This document shows, piece after piece, positions 15,857 through 23,680 of a stretch of 33,011 nucleotides of DNA. The position numbers were made by a program, and so were the translations under genes. How positions within the stretch are numbered: position 1 is the stretch's first letter; each line of letters opens with the position of its first letter. This DNA comes from Nocardia pseudovaccinii NBRC 100343. GTDB lineage: Bacteria > Actinomycetota > Actinomycetes > Mycobacteriales > Mycobacteriaceae. The DNA lies in the NCBI RefSeq assembly GCF_001613225.1, contig NZ_BDBY01000094.1, positions 1 through 33,011 of the forward strand. The letters are read 5' to 3'. The notes beneath the pieces are model-generated. The model was not told where the DNA came from. It ran no database searches and saw only the letters and a list, made by a program, of their open reading frames with translations.

Positions 15857-17196
15857 CGCGTAACCTCGACGGCGTCGTGGGTGACCAGGTGGTCGTGCAG
15901 GAATCGCGTGGCCAACGCCGACCAGTGCTGGGCGTTACCCATCGCACAGTGGTCGTCCTCGGCGTAGAGCACCAGTTGCGCGTTCGGGGCGGCGACGGCG
16001 AGATCGATCGAGTCCTGGGTACTCGCCAGCGTGTCGCGGGCCCCGTTGATCACCAGCAGCGGTATCGCAATCTTGCGATAGTGCTGTGCAAGTGAGAGTT
16101 TCGCCAGCTTGCGCGACAGATCCGCGGTGCCCGAGGCACCAACGGTGTGACTCAGGGTCGACACCATGATCTCCGGCATCCCGATCGAGTTGAGCGCACC
16201 GAAACTGCGGTGCGTGAGGGGCCCGTTGGAAACGGCCACCTTCAACCGGGGATCGACCGCTGCCATGCGGGTCGACCAGTAGGCGCCGAAGCTGAATCCC
16301 ATCATGCCGATCCGGTCGGCATCGACACGCGGATCGGCGGCCAAGTAGTCGATGACCTTCGAATACACGCGCTCGGCGGCACTGGACAGCGGTTCACGGT
16401 AGGAGTACGTGCCGGGCATCTCCATCGCGAACATGCCCATACCGGTGTCCCGCTGGACCAGCAGCGGCAGCAGTACCTCGGCAAGCGTGCCCTCCAGGCC
16501 GTTGGTGAACAGCACTGTCGGCACCGATTCGGCCCCGACCGGAAGCATCAGGAAACCGCGCACGCGTTCGCCACCGTCGACCGGGATCTGCACCGCCTCG
16601 ATGCTCACACCCATCGCGGGCGCGAGTGCGAGCAGCAGCACCTCACACAGGCGGTGGGATCGTTCGTAGGCACGCAACCGCTGCGGGCTCCAGCCCGGCC
16701 ACGCGGCGACGAACTCGTACACCAGCGCTTTGATCAACCCGTCCAGCGCGACCGCGGCATCGGCCGCGGCGGGATGTTCGGCGCAGAACCGTTGCACCGC
16801 ACCGGGATCGGCCACGGTGCCGCGGTCGGCGAGGATCGTCGCCGCGGGAGCGAGCAGTTCACCGAGGGAGCGCAGGTCGGTCGCGGAGCCCGGGTCGAGC
16901 AACTGTTGTGCGCGGGGTCCACCCAGGCGTGAGAGCGCCGCGTCGGCGTGCGCCAGATGCTGCTCGGCGAAGCCTTCCCAGTAACCGGCCCATCGGGCGT
17001 CCTCGAAGGAGCGGCAACCGGCCAATTGCCCGCGGAACTCGTCGGTGGGTATCCCGCCCAAATGGGTGAACCGGTCGGCGAACAACCTGGGAAGGAACGG
17101 GGCTGCGCCCAGACGATGGGTCACGCGTTCAGTGGTGCGGGTCATCGCGCACGCGCTGACCATCACCCGCTTCGCCAAATCCAGCAACGACGTCAT
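15853..17196 (-). CDS. Alpha/beta hydrolase, FrsA/DUF1100-like
   Basis: A 447-residue serine hydrolase. An N-terminal helical region (about 1-195) precedes the alpha/beta core. The nucleophile is Ser302 in GFSFGA, with Asp388 in NGARDTLAS and His416 in EDDHCAMG completing the triad. This long helical cap with GFSFG is seen in FrsA-like hydrolases and in 2,6-dihydropseudooxynicotine hydrolase, a C-C bond hydrolase of nicotine breakdown. The resemblance is from memory. The ATG at 17196 has GAGGG seven bases upstream; the open frame up to 17265 runs into the operator region. It is the first gene of the operon and overlaps the FAH gene by four bases. Expression is probably controlled by the divergent TetR protein through the repeated element at 17228-17290. 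The substrate is unknown. Confidence 0.88.
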   Translation of the reverse strand: MTSLLDLAKRVMVSACAMTRTTERVTHRLGAAPFLPRLFADRFTHLGGIPTDEFRGQLAGCRSFEDARWAGYWEGFAEQHLAHADAALSRLGGPRAQQLLDPGSATDLRSLGELLAPAATILADRGTVADPGAVQRFCAEHPAAADAAVALDGLIKALVYEFVAAWPGWSPQRLRAYERSHRLCEVLLLALAPAMGVSIEAVQIPVDGGERVRGFLMLPVGAESVPTVLFTNGLEGTLAEVLLPLLVQRDTGMGMFAMEMPGTYSYREPLSSAAERVYSKVIDYLAADPRVDADRIGMMGFSFGAYWSTRMAAVDPRLKVAVSNGPLTHRSFGALNSIGMPEIMVSTLSHTVGASGTADLSRKLAKLSLAQHYRKIAIPLLVINGARDTLASTQDSIDLAVAAPNAQLVLYAEDDHCAMGNAQHWSALATRFLHDHLVTHDAVEVTR

Positions 17197-17227
17197 TGTG
17201 GTGCCCTCGCTCCATCTCACATTCGCG

Positions 17228-17290
17228 GAAGTTTCTGCTTTAGTGAGCGTAGGCACACCACGCAATCAAAAGCAAGAAGTTCTGCTTTAG
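17228..17290. promoter_or_regulatory. Duplicated operator between hydrolase operon and TetR gene
   Basis: Two copies of nearly the same word lie in the 103-base divergent gap: GAAGTTTCTGCTTTAG at 17228-17243 and GAAGTTCTGCTTTAG at 17276-17290. The second is part of an almost perfect palindrome, AAAGCAAGAAGTTCTGCTTT (17269-17288), with one extra base in the left arm. One copy lies close to each start codon. This is the expected layout for a TetR protein that represses both its own gene and the operon. Confidence 0.6.
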
Positions 17291-17299
17291 GATGGGAAG

Positions 17300-17902
17300 A
17301 TGATCGAAGTCGAGAACGTCGCGCCGCAGCGCCGACCGGGAGGTCGCGCCGCGAGGGTCAGGGAAGCCGTCCATCGCGCCGTGCTCGACGCCGTCGCCGA
17401 GCACGGCGTCGCCAAGGTCGGCATCCCCGATATCAGCCGCCGCGCAGGCGTGCGCGACAGCTCCATCTATCGGCGCTGGGGAACCCGCGAGAACCTGGTC
17501 CTCGACGTGATGCTCACCGCGAGCGAGCGCACCCTGCCGCTGCCCGACACCGGCACACTGCACGGCGACCTGACCACGTTCGCCACCGCGCTCATCGCCT
17601 ACCTCGACACCCCGTTGGGAAACGGCTTGGCCCGGGCACTCGCCTTCAACACCGACTCCGACGAGATCGCAGCAGCGCGAGACACCTTCTGGGACACGCG
17701 ATATCACGCAATCGAGCTGATGATCAGCCGGGCCGTGGCCCGTGGCGAACTACCGAACGACACCGACGCCCGCGTCGCGATCGAACTACTCATAGCGCCG
17801 ATCCACTTCCGCCACCTACTCACCCGCCAGCCAACCGATGCCGAGTTCGTCGACCAACTCGCCACCCACGTGATCTGCGCGTTGCGACCTGGCGTCGGCT
17901 GA
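17300..17902 (+). CDS. TetR-family transcriptional regulator
   Basis: A 200-residue regulator. The helix-turn-helix occupies about residues 20-65: AVLDAVAEHGVAKVGIPDIS, then RRAGVRDSSIYRRWGTREN, the recognition helix and the Y-x-R/H-W motif usual for the family. The C-terminal two thirds is all-helical and would bind a ligand. The ATG at 17300 has AGGA seven bases upstream. It diverges from the hydrolase-FAH-MBL operon, and the gap between them holds two copies of a palindromic element, so I infer that it represses that operon until the pathway substrate or product binds. It converges with the small DUF6131-like gene. Confidence 0.92.
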   Translation: MIEVENVAPQRRPGGRAARVREAVHRAVLDAVAEHGVAKVGIPDISRRAGVRDSSIYRRWGTRENLVLDVMLTASERTLPLPDTGTLHGDLTTFATALIAYLDTPLGNGLARALAFNTDSDEIAAARDTFWDTRYHAIELMISRAVARGELPNDTDARVAIELLIAPIHFRHLLTRQPTDAEFVDQLATHVICALRPGVG

Positions 17903-18049
17903 GCAGATCGCGAAGGATTTCAGAATTCCGAAGCCCGCCTGCCGCGTGCGAGCCGACTTTCCTTGTGCGCGAGCATGTTCCGCGTCGGCTCGGGTGTCGG
18001 AGTCGACGCGAGCCGTGGACGCTGCCGCTCAGTTTCCGCGATCCAGGGA

Positions 18050-18205
18050 TCAGTAGTAATGGCGTCTGCCGCCGATGGCGCGGCCAGTCGATCCCAATAG
18101 GAACAACACGAGCCCGATGATGAGAACCACGATTCCGATGGTCCACAGGATCGGGATGCTGAATATGAACCCAACGATAAGAAGAATGAGTCCGAGAATA
18201 ATCAT
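18050..18205 (-). CDS. DUF6131-like membrane micro-protein
   Basis: A 51-residue protein on the minus strand, ATG at 18205 to TGA at 18050. It starts MIILGLILLIVG and has two short hydrophobic helices, about 2-16 and 19-38, split by a Pro. The tail reads GSTGRAIGGRRHYY. This pattern (MIILG start, two helices, GSTGRAVGGRRHYW-like end) is that of DUF6131 proteins, common and highly conserved in Nocardia and mycobacteria. The function is unknown; a small envelope or stress protein is likely. A GAGG lies nine bases upstream. An IR and a -10-like TAGAAT lie upstream at 18232-18265. Confidence 0.88.
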   Translation of the reverse strand: MIILGLILLIVGFIFSIPILWTIGIVVLIIGLVLFLLGSTGRAIGGRRHYY

Positions 18206-18231
18206 GGCCAGCTACCTCGTTTCGCTACTGT

Positions 18232-18265
18232 ATTCTATCGAACTCGATCGTGTTCTGCGATCGAG
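18232..18265 (-). promoter_or_regulatory. Promoter/operator candidate of the DUF6131-like gene
   Basis: Read on the minus strand, an 8-base inverted repeat CTCGATCG - 7 bases - CGATCGAG (18265-18243) is followed six bases later by TAGAAT (18237-18232), a good -10 match. The repeat covers the place of a -35 box, so it could be an operator. It also lies directly after the stop of the SRPBCC gene (18271), so a stem acting as its transcript end is an alternative. Confidence 0.45.
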
Positions 18266-18270
18266 CAAGA

Positions 18271-18732
18271 TCACGCGTCAGGGCGTGGAATATCACCGCG
18301 CCACGCGCCCGTTTCATGCCGCTGGCCTTCGATGAAGTGCTTGAAGCGCTGCATGTCGCCATTGACGCGATGCTTCAGCACGCCGAGCTTATCGGCGGCG
18401 CTCTCCACGAATCCGTCCGGATCGATCTCCATTTGCGCGGTGATCCGCGTGTGGGTGTCGTCCAGACGATGAAAAGTGATCACGCCCGCGTGATCGGGAC
18501 CACTGTCGGACTTCCACGCGACACGTTCGTCGGGATGCTGCTCGGTGATGGTCGCGTCGAATTCCCTGGTCGCGGGTCCAACGTGGATACGCCAGTGGGT
18601 GTGCCTGTCATCGAGCTGATCTACCGCCTCCACGCCGACCATGAACTGCGGGAATGTCTCGAATTGTGTCCATTGGTTGTAGGCGGTGCGAACCGGTACT
18701 TCGACATCGACGGTCGCGGCCACGGTGCTCAT
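18271..18732 (-). CDS. SRPBCC-fold (polyketide cyclase/START-like) protein
   Basis: A 153-residue SRPBCC protein. VDVEVPVRTAYNQWTQFETF (residues 8-27) is the opening strand-helix of the family, and FPQFMVGVEAVDQLDD follows in the usual place. The middle strands (HTHWRIHVG, REFDATITEQ, VITFHRL, TRITAQMEI) build the curved sheet, and a long C-terminal helix (about 112-138) closes the pocket. These proteins bind a hydrophobic ligand; few act as enzymes. Close actinobacterial relatives stand beside CsbD-type and DUF-type stress genes, as here, so I infer a role in stress or envelope upkeep and not polyketide cyclisation. A GAAAGGA lies six bases before the ATG at 18732. The ending GDIPRPDA is hydrophilic and probably disordered. 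Confidence 0.88.
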   Translation of the reverse strand: MSTVAATVDVEVPVRTAYNQWTQFETFPQFMVGVEAVDQLDDRHTHWRIHVGPATREFDATITEQHPDERVAWKSDSGPDHAGVITFHRLDDTHTRITAQMEIDPDGFVESAADKLGVLKHRVNGDMQRFKHFIEGQRHETGAWRGDIPRPDA

Positions 18733-18809
18733 CTCAATTCCTTTCCAGGCTCGTCCCGATGCCGCCGCGTATGCGTCCGGCCGAGGTGGAACGTGCGCTC
18801 ATGGACAAA

Positions 18810-18929
18810 TCAGTGGCGAAAGGCGTCCTTGACCTTCTCGCCCGCATCCTTGAGGTTGGACTTGGTCTGATCGGCCTTGCCCTTGTTCGAAGGTGTCCGG
18901 CCTGCTGGTTTCCGGCCGGTCTTTCTGGC
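18810..18929 (-). pseudogene. CsbD-like protein remnant (no start codon)
   Basis: The minus strand encodes NKGKADQTKSNLKDAGEKVK and then DAFRH-stop at 18887-18810. This is the C-terminal signature of short CsbD-like stress proteins (GKADQ..GN.K.AGEKVKDAF). In the same frame upstream come 14 basic residues (ARKTGRKPAGRTPS). The frame stays open to a TGA near 19013 but offers no ATG, GTG or TTG, and the rest of the CsbD repeat is absent. I read it as a truncated relic. A functional micro-protein from a non-standard start is the alternative. Confidence 0.5.
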
Positions 18930-19001
18930 GGATAACCCGCATTCCGACAGCCAAACAACGCTGCTGGACAGACTTGACGTGGCATCCAGAGATAATGCCG
19001 T

Positions 19002-20057
19002 TCAGTCGGTGAGTTGGTATGTCGCGAGGATGCCTTTGTGGTCGCTGACCCACTGCGCCGGCGAGGCGGCGAAGTTGTCCTGGGTTGTCTCTTGCAGTCG
19101 GGTACCGCGCACTATGGACCCGCGCGGGCCGATGACGCCGACGGCAGACAGACGCAGTGCGGCACCATAAGCGAAGATGTAGTCGACGCGGTCGCGTTCG
19201 TCGGCCTCAGGAGCCCAGGCGAGCTCGGAGACATCCACATCGACGTTGTCCGAGGGCCAGGTGAGTCCGGGATGGGTGGCCGGGTCTGGATACATCGATC
19301 GGTAGGCATCGATGAAACCGGCTTCTTGCAGGCGTCGAGTGGTCTCCCACGCCGACACCACACCGTTGTGGTCGAACAACTGCGCGGTGGCGGGCGTCCA
19401 ATCCAGCAGGGACGGCTCGTTCAGATCGCCACCCATGATGATCGAAGAGCCGTCGGCGATCTCGGTTTTCGCGTCGGCGAGAAAGTTGCTGATGACCTCT
19501 GGGCGGCCCGAGGCCGCATTGATGCGCTGGATCACGGCGAGATCGGTCACCGGGCCGTCGGGCAGCTTGTTCCACTCGTGCTCGGCGAACTCGCCCGGCG
19601 CCGGGACTCCGGGTCCATACCCGCGGGACAGGTTGGAGGCGTACCAGCGATACTCCAGATGCACGGAGTAGGCGGTGAGGCGCTTTCCGCCGATGTTCAA
19701 CCGCGCCTTGACCATCCATTGCAGATCGGCGCTGTCCTGGACCGGAAACACCGACAGAATTCCCGTGTCGTGCGAGGCGATGGCATTGAACTCGCGCCCC
19801 CGCCGCACCAGTTCCGCCGCGACGGCCGTGGTCGCTTCGGTTGCCTCCGAAAGCAGCACGATCGAGGCCTGTGTCGAAATGATGAGATCAGTGATCAGCT
19901 GAATACCAGTGGAAATCTTGCTGCCGCTGTGCCACGTGTTCAATGCCAGCACCCGGATCTCGTGTGCCTCGGGTGCAGCAGCGGCGGAAAACTCCGAACC
20001 GGCCTCGAGCGCTCCATCCGCCCCTGCCCTTGTTGAACCCAAGTCGCTTCGCCTCAT
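19002..20057 (-). CDS. Endonuclease/exonuclease/phosphatase-fold hydrolase
   Basis: A protein of 351 residues (362 if the GTG at 20090 is used) of the DNase I-like metal phosphoesterase fold. The catalytic marks appear in order: VLALNTWH (Asn), IVLLSEA (Glu), GGDLNEPS (Asp-x-Asn), RVDYIFAYG (Asp) and VSDHKGI (Asp-His). The family includes DNases, sphingomyelinases and inositol phosphatases, so the substrate cannot be chosen. The N-terminus (RRSDLGSTRAGADGALEAGS) is polar and shows no signal peptide, unlike many relatives of this type. The start is uncertain: ATG 20057 has only a distant AGAGG. It diverges from the subtilase-hydrolase pair, with 228 bases between, so a joint role is possible but not shown. 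Confidence 0.85.
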   Translation of the reverse strand: MRRSDLGSTRAGADGALEAGSEFSAAAAPEAHEIRVLALNTWHSGSKISTGIQLITDLIISTQASIVLLSEATEATTAVAAELVRRGREFNAIASHDTGILSVFPVQDSADLQWMVKARLNIGGKRLTAYSVHLEYRWYASNLSRGYGPGVPAPGEFAEHEWNKLPDGPVTDLAVIQRINAASGRPEVISNFLADAKTEIADGSSIIMGGDLNEPSLLDWTPATAQLFDHNGVVSAWETTRRLQEAGFIDAYRSMYPDPATHPGLTWPSDNVDVDVSELAWAPEADERDRVDYIFAYGAALRLSAVGVIGPRGSIVRGTRLQETTQDNFAASPAQWVSDHKGILATYQLTD

Positions 20058-20285
20058 CAACCCATCATGGCCTCTATCGAAATTCCCCACACGCAGCGAT
20101 CGGGCTCGAAGTGGATTCCCGAGGTGCGTCCGCTTCGTTCCTCTGTTCGCTCACTCGATACGCATTCACAGCGAGTGGCCGCAGCGCGAGAGTCGAGTAG
20201 CGAACTACCCGTGACCAGGCGCGATGGCAGAGGGAAACTGACGATGAGCATCGCGATCCGAGAATGACATGCAGGAGCCGGGGCC

Positions 20286-22124
20286 ATGGGTGGTGACATC
20301 GACGTCTGGAAAGACAGGGTGCTGTCGGTCCTCGACACCGCGCCCGCGGGCAAGACGGTGAACCAGCAGAAGTTGCTGACGATGATCGCCGCGCGGTTTG
20401 CCGCCAAATTCGAGGCAGGCGAACGTGATTCGATGGCCGGTGAGCCGATGTGGTGGGTCGCGGTCTCCGACGCGCTGAGCAAACTTCGTGACGACGGACT
20501 CGTCGTGCAGGGGTCACCGATCGAACTGACCGCGCTCGGCCGGAGCGCGGCACCCGACGCGATCGCGCGCGCGACGGCGTATGTTCCGACGCGGGGGAAG
20601 ACGACGGCAACCGGCGCGCCGGGCAGGTTGCCGATCGCGGGTGTTATCGCTCCCCCGTTGCGCGCGAGTCTCGAGACTCGCAGATCGGGGCACGCCCGGG
20701 CGGCTGAGGCGGGTACCGCGTCACCTGCCGGGGCCGACGATCCGATCTCCGTCATGGTCGAGCTGAACTCGGGCTACGGCCGCGGTTTCAATGCCGCGTT
20801 CAACCGGCTCAAAGAGCTCTGGAAGCTCGTCGCGGCCGCCGGAACCCCCTACCGCCTCACCGACGAGTACGCAACGGGACGGTTGGCCCCAGACCAGATC
20901 GAGGGGCTGGTGGCCGCGGATGCCGTGGCGTCGGACATATCGGCGCGTGCAATGCAGCGCATCTGGCCGGACTTCGAGATCCACGGTCAGATCGATCAGT
21001 CCTTTGTGACGATCAAAGCCGAAGCCGCCCAACGATCGTTCAACGCGTACGGCGAGGGAATCGTCTGGGCAGTCGTGGATTCGGGCATAGACCGCAACCA
21101 TCCGCATTTCCTCGCCAACGAAACCCTCACCCATCCATCGGTGCGCGATCTGCATCGCACGTGCCCCGGAGACGGACCTCCCGTTCGTGACGGCGCTCTG
21201 CTCGACGAGGAGGGCCACGGCACCCATGTCGCCGGAATCATCGCCGGCGGACTGAACGGATGGGCGAAAAAGGTTGTCGTCACCGAGAATCGGTACAACA
21301 CCGCCGACGGCGCCGAGTTGCGCAGGCGCACAGTCGTCGAGCCTGCGCGCCTGTCCGGGATCGCGCCACGGGCGAGGCTCGTGAGTCTGAAGGTACTCGG
21401 CGCGAAGGGCAACGAGACGGCGCGGGTCGGGCGCGTGATCCAAGCGCTTTCCTATGTGCGCAGGGTCAATGCGGCCAGCGACAACGCGCCCCGGATCCAC
21501 GGCGTAAACCTCAGCCTCGGTTACGGATTCGACCCGGCGTGGTACGCGTGTGGGAGCAGCCCACTGTGTATCGCGGTCGACAACCTCGTCCGCAGTGGCG
21601 TCATCGTCGTCGTCGCGGCCGGTAACTCGGCGTATGTCAGCCTCTTCGTCGAAGACCAGAACGCACCGACCCGGTTCAGCACCGGAATGACGATCAACGA
21701 TCCGGGAAACGCCAAACGTGCGGTCACGGTCGGTTCGACGCACCGTGATGCGCCGCATACCTATGGAATCTCCTACTTCTCGTCGCGGGGGCCGACGGGC
21801 GACGGGCGGATGAAGCCGGACCTGGTCGCTCCGGGCGAACGCATCACATCGGCTGCCGCGGGTGCGCTCGGCGCGGACGCCTTTCGATCGTTGGGGAGAA
21901 ACGAGGAGGGCGCGGCCGTATACATCGAGCAGAGCGGTACCAGCATGGCCGCCCCACATGTGTCGGGTGCCATCGCGGCGTTCCTGTCGGTCCGGCGCGA
22001 GTTCATCAGCGACCCCGAATCGGTCAAGCGGATCTTCGTCGAGTCGGCCACGCCGCTGGGTCGCGACCGTTATCTCGAAGGCGGCGGACTCGTCGACTTG
22101 ATGCGCGCCCTTCAATCTGTCTGA
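20286..22124 (+). CDS. Intracellular subtilase (S8) with N-terminal winged-helix-like region
   Basis: A 612-residue protein with a complete subtilisin domain: Asp265 in VVDSGIDR, His311 in GHGTHVAG, the oxyanion Asn447 in VAAGNSA and Ser553 in SGTSMAAPHVSGA. There is no signal peptide. Residues 5-90 instead look like a winged-helix domain (NQQKLLTMIAARF, then SDALSKLRDDGLVVQGSP and LTALGRS). A flexible Ala/Gly/Pro-rich stretch (100-150) follows, then a prodomain-like segment (152-250) that reaches the catalytic core. The ATG at 20286 has GGAG seven to eight bases upstream. It is 25 bases upstream of an alpha/beta hydrolase gene with a strong binding site, so the two form an operon. The enzyme probably works in the cytoplasm, perhaps activated by a signal and cutting the partner. 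This is inference; a plain housekeeping protease cannot be excluded. Confidence 0.9.
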   Translation: MGGDIDVWKDRVLSVLDTAPAGKTVNQQKLLTMIAARFAAKFEAGERDSMAGEPMWWVAVSDALSKLRDDGLVVQGSPIELTALGRSAAPDAIARATAYVPTRGKTTATGAPGRLPIAGVIAPPLRASLETRRSGHARAAEAGTASPAGADDPISVMVELNSGYGRGFNAAFNRLKELWKLVAAAGTPYRLTDEYATGRLAPDQIEGLVAADAVASDISARAMQRIWPDFEIHGQIDQSFVTIKAEAAQRSFNAYGEGIVWAVVDSGIDRNHPHFLANETLTHPSVRDLHRTCPGDGPPVRDGALLDEEGHGTHVAGIIAGGLNGWAKKVVVTENRYNTADGAELRRRTVVEPARLSGIAPRARLVSLKVLGAKGNETARVGRVIQALSYVRRVNAASDNAPRIHGVNLSLGYGFDPAWYACGSSPLCIAVDNLVRSGVIVVVAAGNSAYVSLFVEDQNAPTRFSTGMTINDPGNAKRAVTVGSTHRDAPHTYGISYFSSRGPTGDGRMKPDLVAPGERITSAAAGALGADAFRSLGRNEEGAAVYIEQSGTSMAAPHVSGAIAAFLSVRREFISDPESVKRIFVESATPLGRDRYLEGGGLVDLMRALQSV

Positions 22125-22149
22125 ACCTGCCGACGAAGGAGTAATAGAG

Positions 22150-23508
22150 ATGCCGGAATTTGTTGGCGACAAGCCACTTTGGATCGTTTCGTTCGACAAG
22201 GACGGCGATGTCGATTCGGTCGATGCCGACGCACTTGTCGCGGGTGTACGCCAGCGGGAGCTCACCGACCTGATCGTGTTCTCGCACGGCTGGAACAACG
22301 ATCGCAGCAAGGCGGTCGATCTGTACCAGCGGTGGTTCGGAAAACTGGACACGTTGCCGTCCGCCGCGACGCGCCGGATCGGCTACGCGGGCGTGGTTTG
22401 GCCGTCGGAGCGCTGGTCCGATGAACCTATCGGCGACTTCGCGCCCGCCGTGGCGCCCACCGGGGCCGCGGCCGCACGCCGCCGCGAGTCTGTTCCCGCT
22501 GGATCACCGACGCTCGACGCCGACACTCTGCAGATGTTGAAGGCGACCTTTCCGGACGGGGCGCAACAGCTCGATCGGATTGCCGAACTGCTGGGAACCG
22601 AAAGGCCGGACCCCGGCACCATCGACGAGCTGTTTCGACAAATGCGTGAGTTCAGCATCGCGACGTTCCCGGGAAACACCGACAGCGAAGGCCCGAAGGA
22701 CAACGCCGACAGCGGGTTCCCCGCGATGCTCAGTACGAACAACGATGCGGCAGAGGTGTTCCGGGACTTCGCGATGGAGCTGATGAGATCGGGCGTCGAC
22801 CTCGATTCGGCGCAGGGTGGCGCGGCCGGGATCGGTGACATATTCGGGAAGGTGCTACACGGCGCCAAGGAGGCGTTACGAGCGCTGACCTACTGGCAGA
22901 TGAAGAACCGCGCTGGTGTCGTCGGCGAGAACGGCCTGGGACCGCTGCTGGGACGGTTGCATCGGGAATTCTCGAGCTTGTGCATCAATCTGATCGGCCA
23001 CAGCTTCGGCGCACGGGTCGTGTCGTATGCCCTGGCCGGACTGCCCGACGGCTTGGGCCCGTCCCCGGTGAAATCTGTCACGCTGCTGCAGGGTGCGTTC
23101 TCGAGCTTCGCTTTCGCGGACCCGTTGCCGTTCGATCGGAACCGACGTGGCGGTCTGGCCGGACGATCCAACCGGGTAGACGGGCCCGTTTCCGTCTGCT
23201 TCTCGAGCCATGACGGAGCATTGAACAATTTCTATCCACTTGCGTCGAAGGTCGCCGGAGACAACGCCGCAGGAGCGCACGGTGACAATCCGTGGACGGC
23301 GATGGGAGCCGTCGGCGCGTTCGATGTAACCCAGGTCGAGCTACGAGGCGTCGGCGACGACTATCCGTTCACTGCGGGCGAACTGATCAATATCGATGCG
23401 TCCGACACCGTAGCGAACGGCCAACCACCGTTCGGTGCGCACAGTGACATCGTGCACGAAAACCTCGCCTGGGTTGTCGTGAAAGCAAGCAAGCTCGACA
23501 CGCCATAA
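22150..23508 (+). CDS. Alpha/beta hydrolase (lipase/esterase-like), partner of the subtilase
   Basis: A 452-residue hydrolase starting at the ATG at 22150 after a strong GAAGGAG. The first strand and oxyanion loop read LIVFSHGWNND (41-51). The nucleophile elbow is LIGHSFGARVVSYAL with Ser285. Likely partners are Asp355 in SSHDGALNN and His431 in FGAHSDIVHEN. Between the first strands and the elbow lies an unusual insertion of about 170 residues (95-265), helical and acidic in places, with a loop of low complexity near 174-200. Such an insertion could be a lid, or a site for cleavage by the subtilase encoded just upstream. No signal peptide or membrane helix is seen, so it acts in the cytoplasm. 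A lipase, phospholipase or esterase activity is inferred from the fold only. A decayed phospholipase-D-like fragment follows the stop. Confidence 0.82.
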   Translation: MPEFVGDKPLWIVSFDKDGDVDSVDADALVAGVRQRELTDLIVFSHGWNNDRSKAVDLYQRWFGKLDTLPSAATRRIGYAGVVWPSERWSDEPIGDFAPAVAPTGAAAARRRESVPAGSPTLDADTLQMLKATFPDGAQQLDRIAELLGTERPDPGTIDELFRQMREFSIATFPGNTDSEGPKDNADSGFPAMLSTNNDAAEVFRDFAMELMRSGVDLDSAQGGAAGIGDIFGKVLHGAKEALRALTYWQMKNRAGVVGENGLGPLLGRLHREFSSLCINLIGHSFGARVVSYALAGLPDGLGPSPVKSVTLLQGAFSSFAFADPLPFDRNRRGGLAGRSNRVDGPVSVCFSSHDGALNNFYPLASKVAGDNAAGAHGDNPWTAMGAVGAFDVTQVELRGVGDDYPFTAGELINIDASDTVANGQPPFGAHSDIVHENLAWVVVKASKLDTP

Positions 23509-23509
23509 C

Positions 23510-23632
23510 CACGGACCCACCGCCAAGGTCTACACCGGGTCGGGCAACTTCTCACCGTCCGGCGAGCACAACAACGGCGATCACCTGCTCGTCATCGAGG
23601 ATCCACGCGTCGCTGTCGACAATGACTGCCAG
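23510..23632 (+). pseudogene. Phospholipase-D-like gene remnant
   Basis: Directly after the hydrolase stop, in another frame with no start codon, the DNA encodes TAKVYTGSGNFSPSG, then EHNNGDHLLVIEDPRVAV. This is the second half of a C-terminal HKD motif of the PLD superfamily: the V-x-x-G-S-x-N-F-S and the downstream N-x-D are kept. The H-x-K-x4-D part, which should lie just upstream, is gone, and the similarity ends near 23632. I read it as the relic of a lost PLD-like nuclease or lipase gene. Confidence 0.55.
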
Positions 23633-23680
23633 ACACCTAGTTTGGACGCGGAGTCGGCAACCTCATTGCCGCACCACAAG

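Noticed and set aside
14120..17196. Quorum-quenching lactonase identity for the MBL protein
   Set aside because: The HxHxDH motif is shared by the whole MBL superfamily, and the operon context suggests catabolism; a narrower name is not supported.
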